From NCBI GenBank assembly GCA_025936115.1, contig JAICTZ010000002.1, forward strand, positions 124,001 to 188,000: DNA of 64,000 bases, given 5' to 3'. This stretch comes from Polyangiaceae bacterium. GTDB lineage: Bacteria > Myxococcota_A > Polyangia > Polyangiales > Polyangiaceae. The notes below the pieces were generated by a model that was given only the letters and a program-made list of their open reading frames with translations, was not told where the DNA came from and did no database searches. This document shows, piece after piece, positions 8,606-17,460 of this stretch. The translations under genes were made by a program, and so were the position numbers. Position 1 is the stretch's first letter. Every line of letters starts with the position of its first letter.

Positions 8606-9985
8606 ATGGCGCGCGGCACCGTCCTCGTGGTCGACGACGAGCCGTCGATCCTCGGGACCCTCAAGAAAGCCCTAAGCCTCGAGGGTTATGCCACCGACGT
8701 GGCGGGCGGGATTGCAGTCGCCGAGGAGCGGCTCCAAAAAAAGGACTACGACATCATCCTGCTCGATCTGGGGCTACCCGACGGCGACGGCCTCGACTGG
8801 CTCGCCAAGCTACGCGAACGGGGCGAAACGGCCGAGGTCATCATGATGAGCGGCCACGGCACCATCGACGCTGCCGTGCGCGCGACCAAGCTCGGCGCGC
8901 TGGATTTCCTCGAAAAGCCGCTCTCGACCGATCGCCTGCTCGTCATGCTCGACAATGCCTTTCGGCTGCGTCGAGCGCAGGAGGAGACGCGCGAGCTCAA
9001 GGCGCAAGCCGGCTATTTCGACGAGCTCGTCGGCGCGAGCAGCGCGATGCTCGGCCTGCAGGAACGTGTGGCTCGCGCCGCGCGCTCGAGCGCCAGCGTG
9101 CTCGTCACGGGGGAGCGCGGCACCGGCAAGGAGCTCGTCGCGCGCGCGATTCACCGCGCCTCGCCGCGGGCGAAAGCCGCGCTCGAACGCCTCAACTGCG
9201 CAGCCGTTCCCGCCGAGCTCATCGAGAGCGAGCTCTTCGGCCACGAAGCCGGCGCGTTCACGGGCGCCACCAAACAGCGCGCGGGCAAGTTCGAGCGCGC
9301 GCACGGGGGCACGCTCTTCCTCGACGAGGTCGGCGACATGCCCCTCGCAATGCAGTCGAAGCTCCTGCGCGTCCTGCAGGAGCGCGAGCTCGAGCGCGTC
9401 GGCGGGAGCGAGACGTTCAAGATCGACGTGCGCGTCGTCGCCGCCACCAACCGTGATCTACGCGCGGCGTGCGAGCAGGGCGACTTCCGTGCGGACCTGT
9501 ACGACCGCCTGAACGTCGTGCCCATCGAAATCCCGCCCCTGCGCGCGCGTCGCGACGACATTCCGCTGCTCGCCCGTCAGTTCCTCGAGCTCGCACGCAC
9601 GAGCAATGCCCGCCCCGGCATGACGCTCGACGAAAGCGCCGTGCGCGCCATGACGCTGTACGCGTTTCCCGGCAACGTACGCGAGCTCAAAAATCTGGTC
9701 GAACGTCTCGTGATCCTGAACCCCGACGACTGCATCACGGGCGCCGACGTCGAGCGCGCGCTCAGCACGGAGACGCCGCACACGCACACGGCGCTCTACC
9801 AACCCGGCGTTCCTTTCCGCGTGCTTTCCGAGCAAGCCGAGCGCCGCATCCTCGAAGAAGCACTCGAGCACCACGGCGGCCAGATGGCCGCGACGGCGCG
9901 CGCACTCGGCCTCGAACGCAGCCACCTGTACAAGAAGGCGCGCGCACTCGGCCTGCGTGGCGACAAGGACGGCGATGAAGCCTAG
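8606..9985 (+). CDS. NtrC-family sigma-54-dependent response regulator
   Basis: A 459-residue regulator with the classic three-domain order. The receiver domain (1-120) has acidic residues D10/D11, phospho-acceptor D54 ([13 protein letters not shown]), S82 and K104. The AAA+ domain has Walker A GERGTGKE at about 169-176, the sigma-54-contacting GAFTGA loop at 216-221, Walker B GGTLFLDE near 235-241, and an arginine-finger region. The C-terminal helix-turn-helix is Fis-like ([23 protein letters not shown]). It should activate sigma-54 promoters after phosphorylation. Overall it resembles NtrX-like regulators. No histidine kinase gene is adjacent, so its partner lies elsewhere. Confidence 0.93.
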   Translation: MARGTVLVVDDEPSILGTLKKALSLEGYATDVAGGIAVAEERLQKKDYDIILLDLGLPDGDGLDWLAKLRERGETAEVIMMSGHGTIDAAVRATKLGALDFLEKPLSTDRLLVMLDNAFRLRRAQEETRELKAQAGYFDELVGASSAMLGLQERVARAARSSASVLVTGERGTGKELVARAIHRASPRAKAALERLNCAAVPAELIESELFGHEAGAFTGATKQRAGKFERAHGGTLFLDEVGDMPLAMQSKLLRVLQERELERVGGSETFKIDVRVVAATNRDLRAACEQGDFRADLYDRLNVVPIEIPPLRARRDDIPLLARQFLELARTSNARPGMTLDESAVRAMTLYAFPGNVRELKNLVERLVILNPDDCITGADVERALSTETPHTHTALYQPGVPFRVLSEQAERRILEEALEHHGGQMAATARALGLERSHLYKKARALGLRGDKDGDEA

Positions 9986-10023
9986 TCACTCGTGCCAAGC
10001 TGGAATGCGATCCTGAAAGACAG

Positions 10024-12687
10024 CTAGCGCTGGCTCAGACGCCGCTTGGCTTCGGCGAGGCGGCTCGGCTCGGCTCGGCACAGTAGCGCGCTCTCGAGCT
10101 CGAAGCGGGCGCGCTTCTTGTTGCCCGTCTGCGCGAGCGCTTCGGCGAACGCGAAGTGCGTTTCGAAGCCCGTCATGTCGACGAGAATCGCCGAGTCGCC
10201 CACCGCGACGGCCTCCGCGTAGAGTCCGCGCGCGACGAGCCGTCGCAAGAGCTCACGGTAGGTCGCCGCGTCGTGCTCGGACAGCGCGGCGATTTGGCGC
10301 AGCAGCGCGAGCGCGCCGTCTGCGTCGCCGCGCGCGTCCGCGGCATGCAAGAGCGCGTAAAGCGGCGCCGTTTGCGTGGGATCCAGCTGGTTCGCCGCCG
10401 TGAGCGCCGCCATGCGGGTCGCTTCGTCGTGCGTCGCATCGGCTGCTTCAGCGAGCAGCATTTCGACGTCGAAGCCGTCGTGACCCTCGGCGAGCATGGC
10501 GCGGAGCTCCTTGATGGCGCCGGCCGGCTGGGCTTCGGAGAGCGCGATGCGAGCCGTGAGGAAACGCGTGTCGGGGTCGCCGGCGTCGAGCGCGCGGGCG
10601 CGGGCGAGCGCCGCACGTGCCGCGTCGATTTTTCCGGCGCGCAAGAGCGCGAGCGCGAGCGCCGTCTCGTGCGCCGCACTCTTCGGTTCGCGCGCCGCGA
10701 GCGCCGAGGCGGCGTCCACGGTGCCGCTGCGGGCGTTGGCGACGAATTTACCCTGGTAGCGCGCGAGCGCCGCGTCGAGGTTCAGGCCGAATTTACGGTC
10801 GATTTCGGCGGGCCCGACGCCGAGCGCGCCCTGCATGACCTCCGCCGTCGTCTTCCCCTGCGCCCAGAGCTCGAGCATGCGCGCGAGCGCCTTCATGCCG
10901 AACTCCTTGCCGAGCATCGCGACGAGCCGGCTCGACGCGTAGTACGCCGTGGCGACGTCACTCAGCTGCTCGGCGCGCGTGAACGCTCGGTTCAGACCTT
11001 CGACGGGCGGTAGCCGCCCGGCGCGCCTGAGCTCGAACAGCTCGGGGTCCTGTTCGCGTTGCCACTCGGGGCGCTCGAGCATCGTCTCGTACTCGGCCAG
11101 GCCTTCGGTGAACCAGCGCGGCACGCGACTCGCCGACAGTTGAATGTGAAAGACGTGCGAGAGCTCGTGCCAGAGCGTCATCCCCAGGTTGAAGCTCTCG
11201 TTTTGCGGACTCATCGACGCGAGCGTGTGCCCGAAGCAGACGCCTTGAATCGCCGTCTCCGGCAGCCCGCTCGTGCGGATCGCGAAATGCGTGCGCGAGG
11301 CGTAAAGCTCGACGCCGATCGGTACTTTGGGGGTGAACGCGTAGTGCTCGATGAACGTGCCCCAGGCGCGCTCCAGCAGCGCGGGGACGTAGCGCTCGAG
11401 CAGCGCCCGATCGTGCTTCTCGTAGCGGATCCGAAAACGCGCTCCGGGCACCGTGACGTAGTCGTTCGGAATCGTCTTTTCGAAGAGCTCGAGCGTGTTG
11501 AACACGCGCGGATCGAAGGGATCGAGCGAGAACGAGCGGCTGAGCTCGGCGACTCCCTCGGCGTCGTGCCCGGCGCGGATCAGGTTCATCCCGAGCCCGG
11601 TGTGCGCGACCGGATCATCCGGATCGAGCCGCGTCGCCTCGCGCATGAGCTCGACGATGTCGTCGTAGCGGTGCTCCCAGTCGGCGAATTCGCCGACGAT
11701 CGCGTAGAAACGCGAGCGCTCGGGGTTCAACGCCAAGACGGCGCGCTTGTCGGCTTCGAAGCTTGCGCGATCGCCCGCCACGAAGCTCACGGCCGCGCGC
11801 AAGCTCAAGAGATCGAGGTCGTTCGGCCGCGCCGCAAGCCCGCTGTCGATGCGCTGCCGCGCGAGCTCGAGCTCGACGTCGCGGAGCGCGACCCCGCCGA
11901 GCACGAAGTACGCGCGTGCGAGCTTCGGGTTCACCGACAGCGCCAAGTTCGCGAGCCGTTCGGCCTCCACGAAATCGAGCGCCTGTGCCAGACGCACCTC
12001 CGCCATGGCGACGAGCGCGTCGGCGTCGTTCGGCGTGCGCTCGAGCGCGTCGGTGAGCACCTCTTCCGCGTGACCCGGATCGTGCTTTTCGAGGAAAAGC
12101 TCGGCGCGCCAGAGATAGAGCTCGGTCGAGTGCTCGCCGGCCGCTTCGGCTTCCCCGAACGCATCGTTCGCGTCATGCGGCGAGCGCAAGAGGTGAGCGG
12201 CGCGGCCCACGAGCGCCAGGGCGTGCCCGTCCTTTTCGCCCAGCTTGCCGTCGTTGTAGTCGGCGATCAGCGTGAGCAGCGGCTCGCGCGCCTCCGCGCG
12301 TCGGCCGAGCTCGAGCAAGACTTCACCGAGCATCAGCCGCGCTTCACGCGCCTCGGGATCAGCGCTGACGGCACGCAGCGTGCGCTCGGCGTCACGCAAA
12401 TTGCCCGCGCGTCGCTCGGCCTCGGCCTCGAGACATGCCGCACGTAGCCCATCGGCACCGACGAGCGTCGGGCTCTTGCGCACGACCTCGATCGCCTCGG
12501 TGTAACGGCCGCGTCCGATCAGCGCCTGCGCCTGGTCGAGCCGAGACAGCGGAGGTACGGCCTCAGTTGGCGCAGACCGGGCACCGGCGCTCGGGCGAGC
12601 TGCAGCGCGGCTCCTCGACGTTGCCCCACCGCAGCCGAACGTCAGCGCAAGCGCGACCACGAGCGCCGTACGGCTTCGCATCGCCAC
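10024..12687 (-). CDS. TPR-repeat lipoprotein with peptidase MA-like (gluzincin) domain
   Basis: 887 residues with a lipoprotein signal (ALVVALALTFGC, lipobox Cys about 19). Most of the chain is TPR-like helical repeats before and after a central metallopeptidase-like domain. That domain has HELSH at 507-511, followed by WFTEGLAEYE at about 525-534, giving a plausible gluzincin zinc site with a downstream glutamate, as in the peptidase MA family. The product is probably anchored to the envelope and may act on or scaffold periplasmic proteins; no substrate can be named. It lies 3 bp downstream of a small hypothetical gene on the same strand, so the two likely form an operon. Confidence 0.85.
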   Translation of the reverse strand: MAMRSRTALVVALALTFGCGGATSRSRAAARPSAGARSAPTEAVPPLSRLDQAQALIGRGRYTEAIEVVRKSPTLVGADGLRAACLEAEAERRAGNLRDAERTLRAVSADPEAREARLMLGEVLLELGRRAEAREPLLTLIADYNDGKLGEKDGHALALVGRAAHLLRSPHDANDAFGEAEAAGEHSTELYLWRAELFLEKHDPGHAEEVLTDALERTPNDADALVAMAEVRLAQALDFVEAERLANLALSVNPKLARAYFVLGGVALRDVELELARQRIDSGLAARPNDLDLLSLRAAVSFVAGDRASFEADKRAVLALNPERSRFYAIVGEFADWEHRYDDIVELMREATRLDPDDPVAHTGLGMNLIRAGHDAEGVAELSRSFSLDPFDPRVFNTLELFEKTIPNDYVTVPGARFRIRYEKHDRALLERYVPALLERAWGTFIEHYAFTPKVPIGVELYASRTHFAIRTSGLPETAIQGVCFGHTLASMSPQNESFNLGMTLWHELSHVFHIQLSASRVPRWFTEGLAEYETMLERPEWQREQDPELFELRRAGRLPPVEGLNRAFTRAEQLSDVATAYYASSRLVAMLGKEFGMKALARMLELWAQGKTTAEVMQGALGVGPAEIDRKFGLNLDAALARYQGKFVANARSGTVDAASALAAREPKSAAHETALALALLRAGKIDAARAALARARALDAGDPDTRFLTARIALSEAQPAGAIKELRAMLAEGHDGFDVEMLLAEAADATHDEATRMAALTAANQLDPTQTAPLYALLHAADARGDADGALALLRQIAALSEHDAATYRELLRRLVARGLYAEAVAVGDSAILVDMTGFETHFAFAEALAQTGNKKRARFELESALLCRAEPSRLAEAKRRLSQR

Positions 12688-12690
12688 ATT

Positions 12691-13038
12691 CTACGCTCCC
12701 GCGTCGGCCTCGCCGGGTGACGGGCGCCAGCGCGCGAGCCGGCGGGGCCAGGAATGGCCTGCGCGTCGCCGCTGCCACGCGGACCGCAGCAGGGCGCGGG
12801 CGGCTTGAATGAGCCATTCGGGCGGCCCGGCTGGTTCCCACGTCCCCACGACTACCTGCCCGTCGAGTTCCCCTACGCTCGCTCGTCCGCGCCAATCAGC
12901 CTCGGCGGTCGCAAGACTCAGGCTGTACTCGGCTTGGGCAGCGTCCAGTGCCGCGAGGCGCACCAAGAGCCGCGCGCCATGCTCGGGGCGTTCGACGGCC
13001 TCGCGGTCGGTCCCGTCGGGGGTCAGCTGGTTCGCCAT
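12691..13038 (-). CDS. Hypothetical protein
   Basis: A 115-residue protein without signal peptide or membrane helix. It is rich in Ala, Arg and Trp, with phrases such as ARLLVRLAALDAAQAEY and PPEWLIQAARALLRSAW. I do not recognise a family. It is judged real rather than a shadow because it ends 3 bp before the start of the downstream TPR lipoprotein gene on the same strand and no better gene competes in the interval. It could be a small partner of that lipoprotein. Confidence 0.55.
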   Translation of the reverse strand: MANQLTPDGTDREAVERPEHGARLLVRLAALDAAQAEYSLSLATAEADWRGRASVGELDGQVVVGTWEPAGPPEWLIQAARALLRSAWQRRRAGHSWPRRLARWRPSPGEADAGA

Positions 13039-13091
13039 GCTCGGCCGCTTAGCACTGCACGTTGCAGCCCGAGCTACGACTGCTAGTGTGA

Positions 13092-13106
13092 ACTGGTTGA
13101 ACCAGT
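13092..13106. promoter_or_regulatory. Perfect palindrome ACTGGTT-G-AACCAGT
   Basis: A 15 bp sequence with 7 bp perfect arms around one base lies in the 194 bp divergent gap between the hypothetical/TPR operon (minus) and the glycosyltransferase gene (plus). Length, symmetry and position suit a dimeric repressor operator; the binding protein is unknown. Confidence 0.35.
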
Positions 13107-13232
13107 GGTGCGAAAGTGCCTCACGCGCCCGCGTATGACGCTTCGCGCCAATGTGACAAGTGGCTGAATTCGCTAATCCAATTTCGAGACGTCCCTTGGC
13201 ACGCTCCTCGCTCGGTCAGAAGGTCGGAACCC

Positions 13233-14381
13233 ATGCACACGCTGCTCTGGCTTCTCTGGATCCCCTTCGCGGCGACGACGGCTTGGATCATCGCCGGCCT
13301 GGCGGCCGTCGCCGCCCTGACGCGGCGGCCCCCTCAGCTGAGCGACCGCCCGCCGCCCGTGAGCGTGCTCAAGCCCCTCTGCGGCAGCGACCCGGGCCTG
13401 CGTCAAAACCTCGAGAGCTTTTTCCGCCAGGACCATCCCGACTTCGAGCTGGTCTTCGGCGTCGTCGACCCGGGCGACCCCGCCCTCGAGGTGGTGAGGG
13501 AGCTCGCGCGCGAGTTTCCGGCGGTGCGCTGCCAGATCGTTATCCACGCGGGACGCGGCGCGCTCAATCCGAAGATCGATAACTTGCTCGGCATGCTGCC
13601 GCGCGCCCAATACGACCTTGCGCTCGTGAGCGACAGCAACGTCCGCGCGCCGAGTCACTACGTGCGCGAGCTCGCGACGCTCTACGCGGCGGAGCGTCCC
13701 GGTCTCGTGACGAACCTCTTTGCAGGTGTCGGCGAAGACTCACTCGGTGCCGCGCTCGAAAATGTGCAGCTTTCGGGCTTCTGCGCGGCGGGTATCGCGC
13801 TGCCCACGCTGCTGGGCGACCCCGTTTTGGTCGGCAAATCCGCGTTGTTCTCGCGCCGTAGGCTCCAGCGCCTCGGCGGCTTGCGGCGTTTGTCCGACGT
13901 GCTCGCCGAGGACTTCGTCATGGGCAAGACCTTCTCGCAAGCGGGCGGCCTTATCATCGTCGCGCCGACCGTGCTCGAGAACGTCACGCGCACGATGACG
14001 GTGCGCGCGATGTTCGCGCGTCAGCTGCGCTGGTCGATGATGCGCTTCCGCGTGCTGCCTCTCGCCGCCCTGCTCGAACCCGTCGCAAGTCCGCTCGCGC
14101 TCCTGCCGCTCGTGTGGATGCTGCTCGGGCCTTGGGCGATCGCGTGGGCCGCGGTCATGCTCGGCCTACGCGATCTCGGCGGCTGGCTCGTGCTGCGCGG
14201 GCACGAGCGCTGGTATCTGCCGGTCCTGCTGGCACCGCTGCGCGAGCTGCTCGTGCTCACCGTCTGGTGCGTCGCTCCGCTCAAACAGCACGTTTCCTGG
14301 CGTGGCAAGCGCTTCCGGCTCGGCGCTGGGACGCTCCTCTATCTCGAGCGGCGTGGCGTCAATCGCACATCAGCCGCTTGA
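13233..14381 (+). CDS. GT21 glycosyltransferase, ceramide glucosyltransferase / HpnI-like
   Basis: 382 residues from the ATG at 13233, chosen because a membrane helix (TLLWLLWIPFAATTAWIIAG) begins immediately. The family hallmarks are present: SVLKPLCGSDPGL at the sugar-nucleotide site, DSNVR as the DxD-like motif, LAEDF containing the catalytic Asp, and RQLRW, the (Q/R)xxRW motif. Two or three C-terminal hydrophobic segments follow. GT21 enzymes add glucose to ceramide, and bacterial relatives (HpnI) add N-acetylglucosamine to bacteriohopanetetrol. Which lipid is used here is not decidable from the neighbours. The 3' end overlaps rph on the other strand by 23 bp. Confidence 0.85.
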   Translation: MHTLLWLLWIPFAATTAWIIAGLAAVAALTRRPPQLSDRPPPVSVLKPLCGSDPGLRQNLESFFRQDHPDFELVFGVVDPGDPALEVVRELAREFPAVRCQIVIHAGRGALNPKIDNLLGMLPRAQYDLALVSDSNVRAPSHYVRELATLYAAERPGLVTNLFAGVGEDSLGAALENVQLSGFCAAGIALPTLLGDPVLVGKSALFSRRRLQRLGGLRRLSDVLAEDFVMGKTFSQAGGLIIVAPTVLENVTRTMTVRAMFARQLRWSMMRFRVLPLAALLEPVASPLALLPLVWMLLGPWAIAWAAVMLGLRDLGGWLVLRGHERWYLPVLLAPLRELLVLTVWCVAPLKQHVSWRGKRFRLGAGTLLYLERRGVNRTSAA

Positions 14382-15120
14382 GCTCCACCCCGGCGCCGGT
14401 AAGCACGCGTCCTTGGATTTCGATGAGCTCGGCAATGCCGGTGAGCCCGAGGTCGACCATGCGATCGATCTCCTCGCGCGGCACCGCTTCGCCTTCGGCC
14501 GTGCCCTGAATTTCCACGATGCCACCGCGGCCCGTGGCGACGAGATTCAAGTCGACACGCGCGACGCTGTCCTCGGCGTAGCAGAGATCGAGCGCGAACT
14601 CGTCGTCGACGTGACCGACACTCACGGCCGCGATCGAATCGCGCAGCACGGGGCGCGCGAGCCGGCCCGTTTGCCGGAGTCTGTCGAGCGCGAGCGCGAG
14701 CGCGATGAAGCCCGCGGTAACGGAAGCGGTACGCGTGCCGCCGTCCGCCTCGAGCACGTCGCAGTCGATCGCGATGCTGCGCTCGCCGAGCCGCTCGAGG
14801 TCGACCGCCGCACGCAGCGCACGTCCGATGAGACGCTGGATTTCCCGCGCACGACCACCGAGCGGACGGTCGCGACCGTCGCGCGCTTCCCGGCGCTTCG
14901 GGTTCGAGCGCGGGTGCATCTGATACTCGGCCGTGATCCAGCCGCGCCCGCGTCCCGTCAAAAACTCCGGGACGGAATCGTCGATCGACGCAGTCGCCAG
15001 CACGACGGTTCCACCCGCACGGTATAGGGCCGAGCCCTCGGACAATTTGTGGAATCCGGGCACCACTTCCACCGGTCGAATGGCGCCGAGTGGTCTGCCG
15101 CCACGTTTCGAGCTCGTCAT
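14359..15120 (-). CDS. rph: Ribonuclease PH
   Basis: 253 residues, close to the usual ~240. RNase PH is a phosphorolytic 3'-5' exoribonuclease that trims tRNA 3' ends. Recognisable blocks include the N-terminal RPLGAIRPVEV, VLATASID, the arginine-rich phosphate-binding segment with EIQRLIGRALRAAVDL, SIAIDCDVLEADGGTRTASVTAGF, and the C-terminal EIQGTAEG. The start is ATG at 15120 (MTSSKRGGRPLG), where homology begins; in-frame codons upstream run into the promoter region. It is divergent from a receptor kinase gene across 159 bp and convergent with the glycosyltransferase gene. Confidence 0.95.
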   Translation of the reverse strand: MTSSKRGGRPLGAIRPVEVVPGFHKLSEGSALYRAGGTVVLATASIDDSVPEFLTGRGRGWITAEYQMHPRSNPKRREARDGRDRPLGGRAREIQRLIGRALRAAVDLERLGERSIAIDCDVLEADGGTRTASVTAGFIALALALDRLRQTGRLARPVLRDSIAAVSVGHVDDEFALDLCYAEDSVARVDLNLVATGRGGIVEIQGTAEGEAVPREEIDRMVDLGLTGIAELIEIQGRVLTGAGVELKRLMCD

Positions 15121-15230
15121 CGTGAAACGCGATCTACCACGGCGTGACGAGTGCGAAGGAGTCCGACACCCTGCCACCTTAATTCGTTGCTCGGGAGAGC
15201 GTTGGTCCCTACCGCTGGCCGTGGGCGGCG

Positions 15231-15251
15231 GACCACTACATGCTAGTGGTC
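15231..15251. promoter_or_regulatory. Perfect inverted repeat GACCACTA-CATGC-TAGTGGTC
   Basis: A 21 bp element with 8 bp perfect arms and a 5-base centre sits 28 bp before the kinase start codon at 15280, inside the rph/kinase divergent gap. It could be an operator or a stem-loop in the kinase leader. No ligand or regulator can be named. Confidence 0.45.
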
Positions 15252-15279
15252 TCGGGTCAGCTTCGAAGGGCAAGGCTTG

Positions 15280-16743
15280 ATGCTCAGCACTGGAGACATC
15301 CTCGACGGCAAGTACCGCATCATTCGCCTGATCGGCGAAGGCGGTATGGGTGCCGTGTACGAGGGGGAGAACACGCGCATTCACCGGCGCGTCGCGATCA
15401 AAGTGCTCCACTCGGGCATCGCGGAACAGGCCGAGGCCGTCGCGCGCTTCGAACGCGAGGCGCAAGCCGCGGGCCGCATCGGCTCCGATCACATCGTGGA
15501 AGTGCTCGACCTCGGTGCGCTGGCCAACGGCGATCGCTACCTCGTGATGGAGTTTCTCGACGGCGAAGGGCTCGGCTCACGCATTAAAGCCCGCAGCCGT
15601 ATCGCGCCGCCCGATTTGTATCCTATCGCGAATCAGCTGCTCGAGGGTCTCGCCGCGGCGCACGGCGCCGGCATCATTCACCGCGATTTGAAGCCGGATA
15701 ACGTCTTTCTGCTCAAGAGCCGCGCCGGCCAGGCCGACTTCGTGAAGCTCCTGGACTTCGGCATTTCCAAGTTCAATCAGATGAGCGGCGACAGCGGGTT
15801 CAGCATGACTCGCACCGGCGCCGTGATGGGCACGCCGTATTACATGGCGCCCGAGCAAGCCAAGGGCTCACGCGAGATGGATCATCGCGTCGACCTCTAC
15901 GCCGTGGGCGTGATCCTGTACGAGGCGCTCACGGGTCAGGTGCCGTTCAGCGCCGATACGTTCAACGAGCTCCTCTTCAAGATCGTGCTCGAAGAGCCGA
16001 AGCCGTTGTCCGTCGTCGATCCGAGTATCGACCCGGGCTTCGCCGCGATCGTGATCAAGGCGATGGCGCGCGATCCAGCGCACCGTTTCCAAAATGCTCG
16101 GGAGTTCCAGCAGGCTCTGACGCAGTGGGCTTCGGGTCAAGGCGCGGCTCTCGTGAGCCGACTGCGCGTCCCGACGAGTGGGCTCGGCGCTTCGAAAATT
16201 GCCCAGCCGTCCTCCCCGATGCTCGGCACCGGCACGCCGGGCGTGTGGTCGCAAACCGGTCCGCACCTCGAAGCAAACCTCGAGACCATCCCGAAGAAGA
16301 GCAATGCGGCTCTCTTCGGCGCGCTCGCCGTGGGCGCCCTCGTCGTGCTCGGCGGCGGCGGCTTTCTCGCGATGAGCTCGGCGCGCGATAAGCAGGCGCC
16401 CGCGCCGGCCGCAACGGTCGAAGCAACGACGACCAGTCCGGCCGCAGAACAAGCCGAGCGCGACAAGCTCGCGAAGGCAGACGCCGAGCGCGCCGAAGCC
16501 GCCAAAAAGGCGGAGGCCGAGCGCGCCGCGGCGGAGGCTGCCGCCAAGCAGGCAGCGGACGCTGCCGCCAAGCAGGCGGCCGAGACGCCGAAGGTCGTGG
16601 CGCCGAAGAGCGCGACAGCGGCGACACCCGTCGCACCGACGGCAACGCCGCACGCCGCGGCCACCCCCCGCGCCGTCACGCACGAAGCCTCACGACCCGG
16701 CTCCGGCACTTCGGGCGGCCGCAAGATCCGCACGTCGCTGTGA
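15280..16743 (+). CDS. Transmembrane Ser/Thr protein kinase with TolA-like Ala/Lys/Glu tail
   Basis: 487 residues from the ATG at 15280, preceded by AAGGGCAAGG as a ribosome binding site. The kinase domain has glycine loop GEGGMGAVYEG, Lys 41 (VAIKVL), HRDLKPDN at about 134-141, DFG at 159-161 and GTPYYMAPEQ in the activation segment, all intact, so it should be active. A linker leads to one membrane helix at about 344-364. Outside the membrane is a charged alanine-rich region (KADAERAEAAKKAEAERAAA) predicted to be a long helix, then a Pro/Thr/Ala-rich end. The last four bases overlap queE, implying translational coupling. Confidence 0.93.
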   Translation: MLSTGDILDGKYRIIRLIGEGGMGAVYEGENTRIHRRVAIKVLHSGIAEQAEAVARFEREAQAAGRIGSDHIVEVLDLGALANGDRYLVMEFLDGEGLGSRIKARSRIAPPDLYPIANQLLEGLAAAHGAGIIHRDLKPDNVFLLKSRAGQADFVKLLDFGISKFNQMSGDSGFSMTRTGAVMGTPYYMAPEQAKGSREMDHRVDLYAVGVILYEALTGQVPFSADTFNELLFKIVLEEPKPLSVVDPSIDPGFAAIVIKAMARDPAHRFQNAREFQQALTQWASGQGAALVSRLRVPTSGLGASKIAQPSSPMLGTGTPGVWSQTGPHLEANLETIPKKSNAALFGALAVGALVVLGGGGFLAMSSARDKQAPAPAATVEATTTSPAAEQAERDKLAKADAERAEAAKKAEAERAAAEAAAKQAADAAAKQAAETPKVVAPKSATAATPVAPTATPHAAATPRAVTHEASRPGSGTSGGRKIRTSL

Positions 16744-17456
16744 GCGAGACACAGGCGCCGCCGGCGCGCGGCAAATTGGCGGTTTCGGAGCAGTTTTTCA
16801 GCATCCAGGGCGAAGGCGCGAGCGCAGGCGAGCCGTGCCTTTTTCTGCGCCTCGCTCACTGCAATCTGCGCTGCCGCTGGTGCGACACCAAGTACAGCTG
16901 GGACTTCGAACACTATCGTTTCGAGGACGAGGTCCGCGTGGAGCGCACCGAAGCCGTGGCCACGCGCATCAGGGCCGAGGCGCCGAGTCGTCTCGTCGTG
17001 ACGGGCGGCGAGCCGCTGATCCAGCGCGCCGAGCTCGAGGCGCTCTTCGCCTTGCTCGCGCCGGAGCTCGTGATCGAAGTGGAGACGAACGGGACGCTCG
17101 CGCCGGGCGAGGGGTTGCTCGAGCGCGTCAATCAGTGGAACGTCTCGCCCAAGCTGGCAAACAGCGGCGATCCGCCGGAAAAACGGCTGCGGCCCGAGGT
17201 GTTGGCGCTGCTCGCCCGGAGCGCGCGCGCGTACCTGAAGCTCGTGGTGGCCGATGCGGACGAGCTCGCGGAAGTCGAAGCGCTCGTCAGCGCCACTGCA
17301 TGGCCGCGCGAGCGCGTCCTCGTCATGCCCCAAGCGGCGACACGTAGCGAGCTTGCCGCGCGCGGGCCGCTCGTTCGCGCCGCCGCGCTCACGCGCGGGC
17401 TCCGCTACTCGTCGCGCTTGCACGTCGAGCGCTGGGACGGCGTGCGCGGGAAATAG
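16740..17456 (+). CDS. queE: 7-carboxy-7-deazaguanine synthase (radical SAM)
   Basis: 238 residues, GTG start overlapping the stop of the upstream kinase in GTGA. QueE converts 6-carboxytetrahydropterin to 7-carboxy-7-deazaguanine in queuosine biosynthesis. The N-terminal FFSIQGEGASAGEPCLFLRL and the iron-sulfur motif CNLRCRWC (C41, C45, C48; the CxxxCxxC of radical SAM enzymes) are intact, followed by the SAM-binding VVTGGEPLIQ and EVETNGT. Other queuosine genes are not in the window. Coupling to a receptor kinase rather than to queC/queD is unusual. Confidence 0.93.
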   Translation: MSETQAPPARGKLAVSEQFFSIQGEGASAGEPCLFLRLAHCNLRCRWCDTKYSWDFEHYRFEDEVRVERTEAVATRIRAEAPSRLVVTGGEPLIQRAELEALFALLAPELVIEVETNGTLAPGEGLLERVNQWNVSPKLANSGDPPEKRLRPEVLALLARSARAYLKLVVADADELAEVEALVSATAWPRERVLVMPQAATRSELAARGPLVRAAALTRGLRYSSRLHVERWDGVRGK

Positions 17457-17460
17457 AAGT

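Noticed and set aside
11059..12447. 462-codon plus-strand open frame
   Set aside because: Antisense to the TPR lipoprotein, which has a clear signal peptide and domain motifs.
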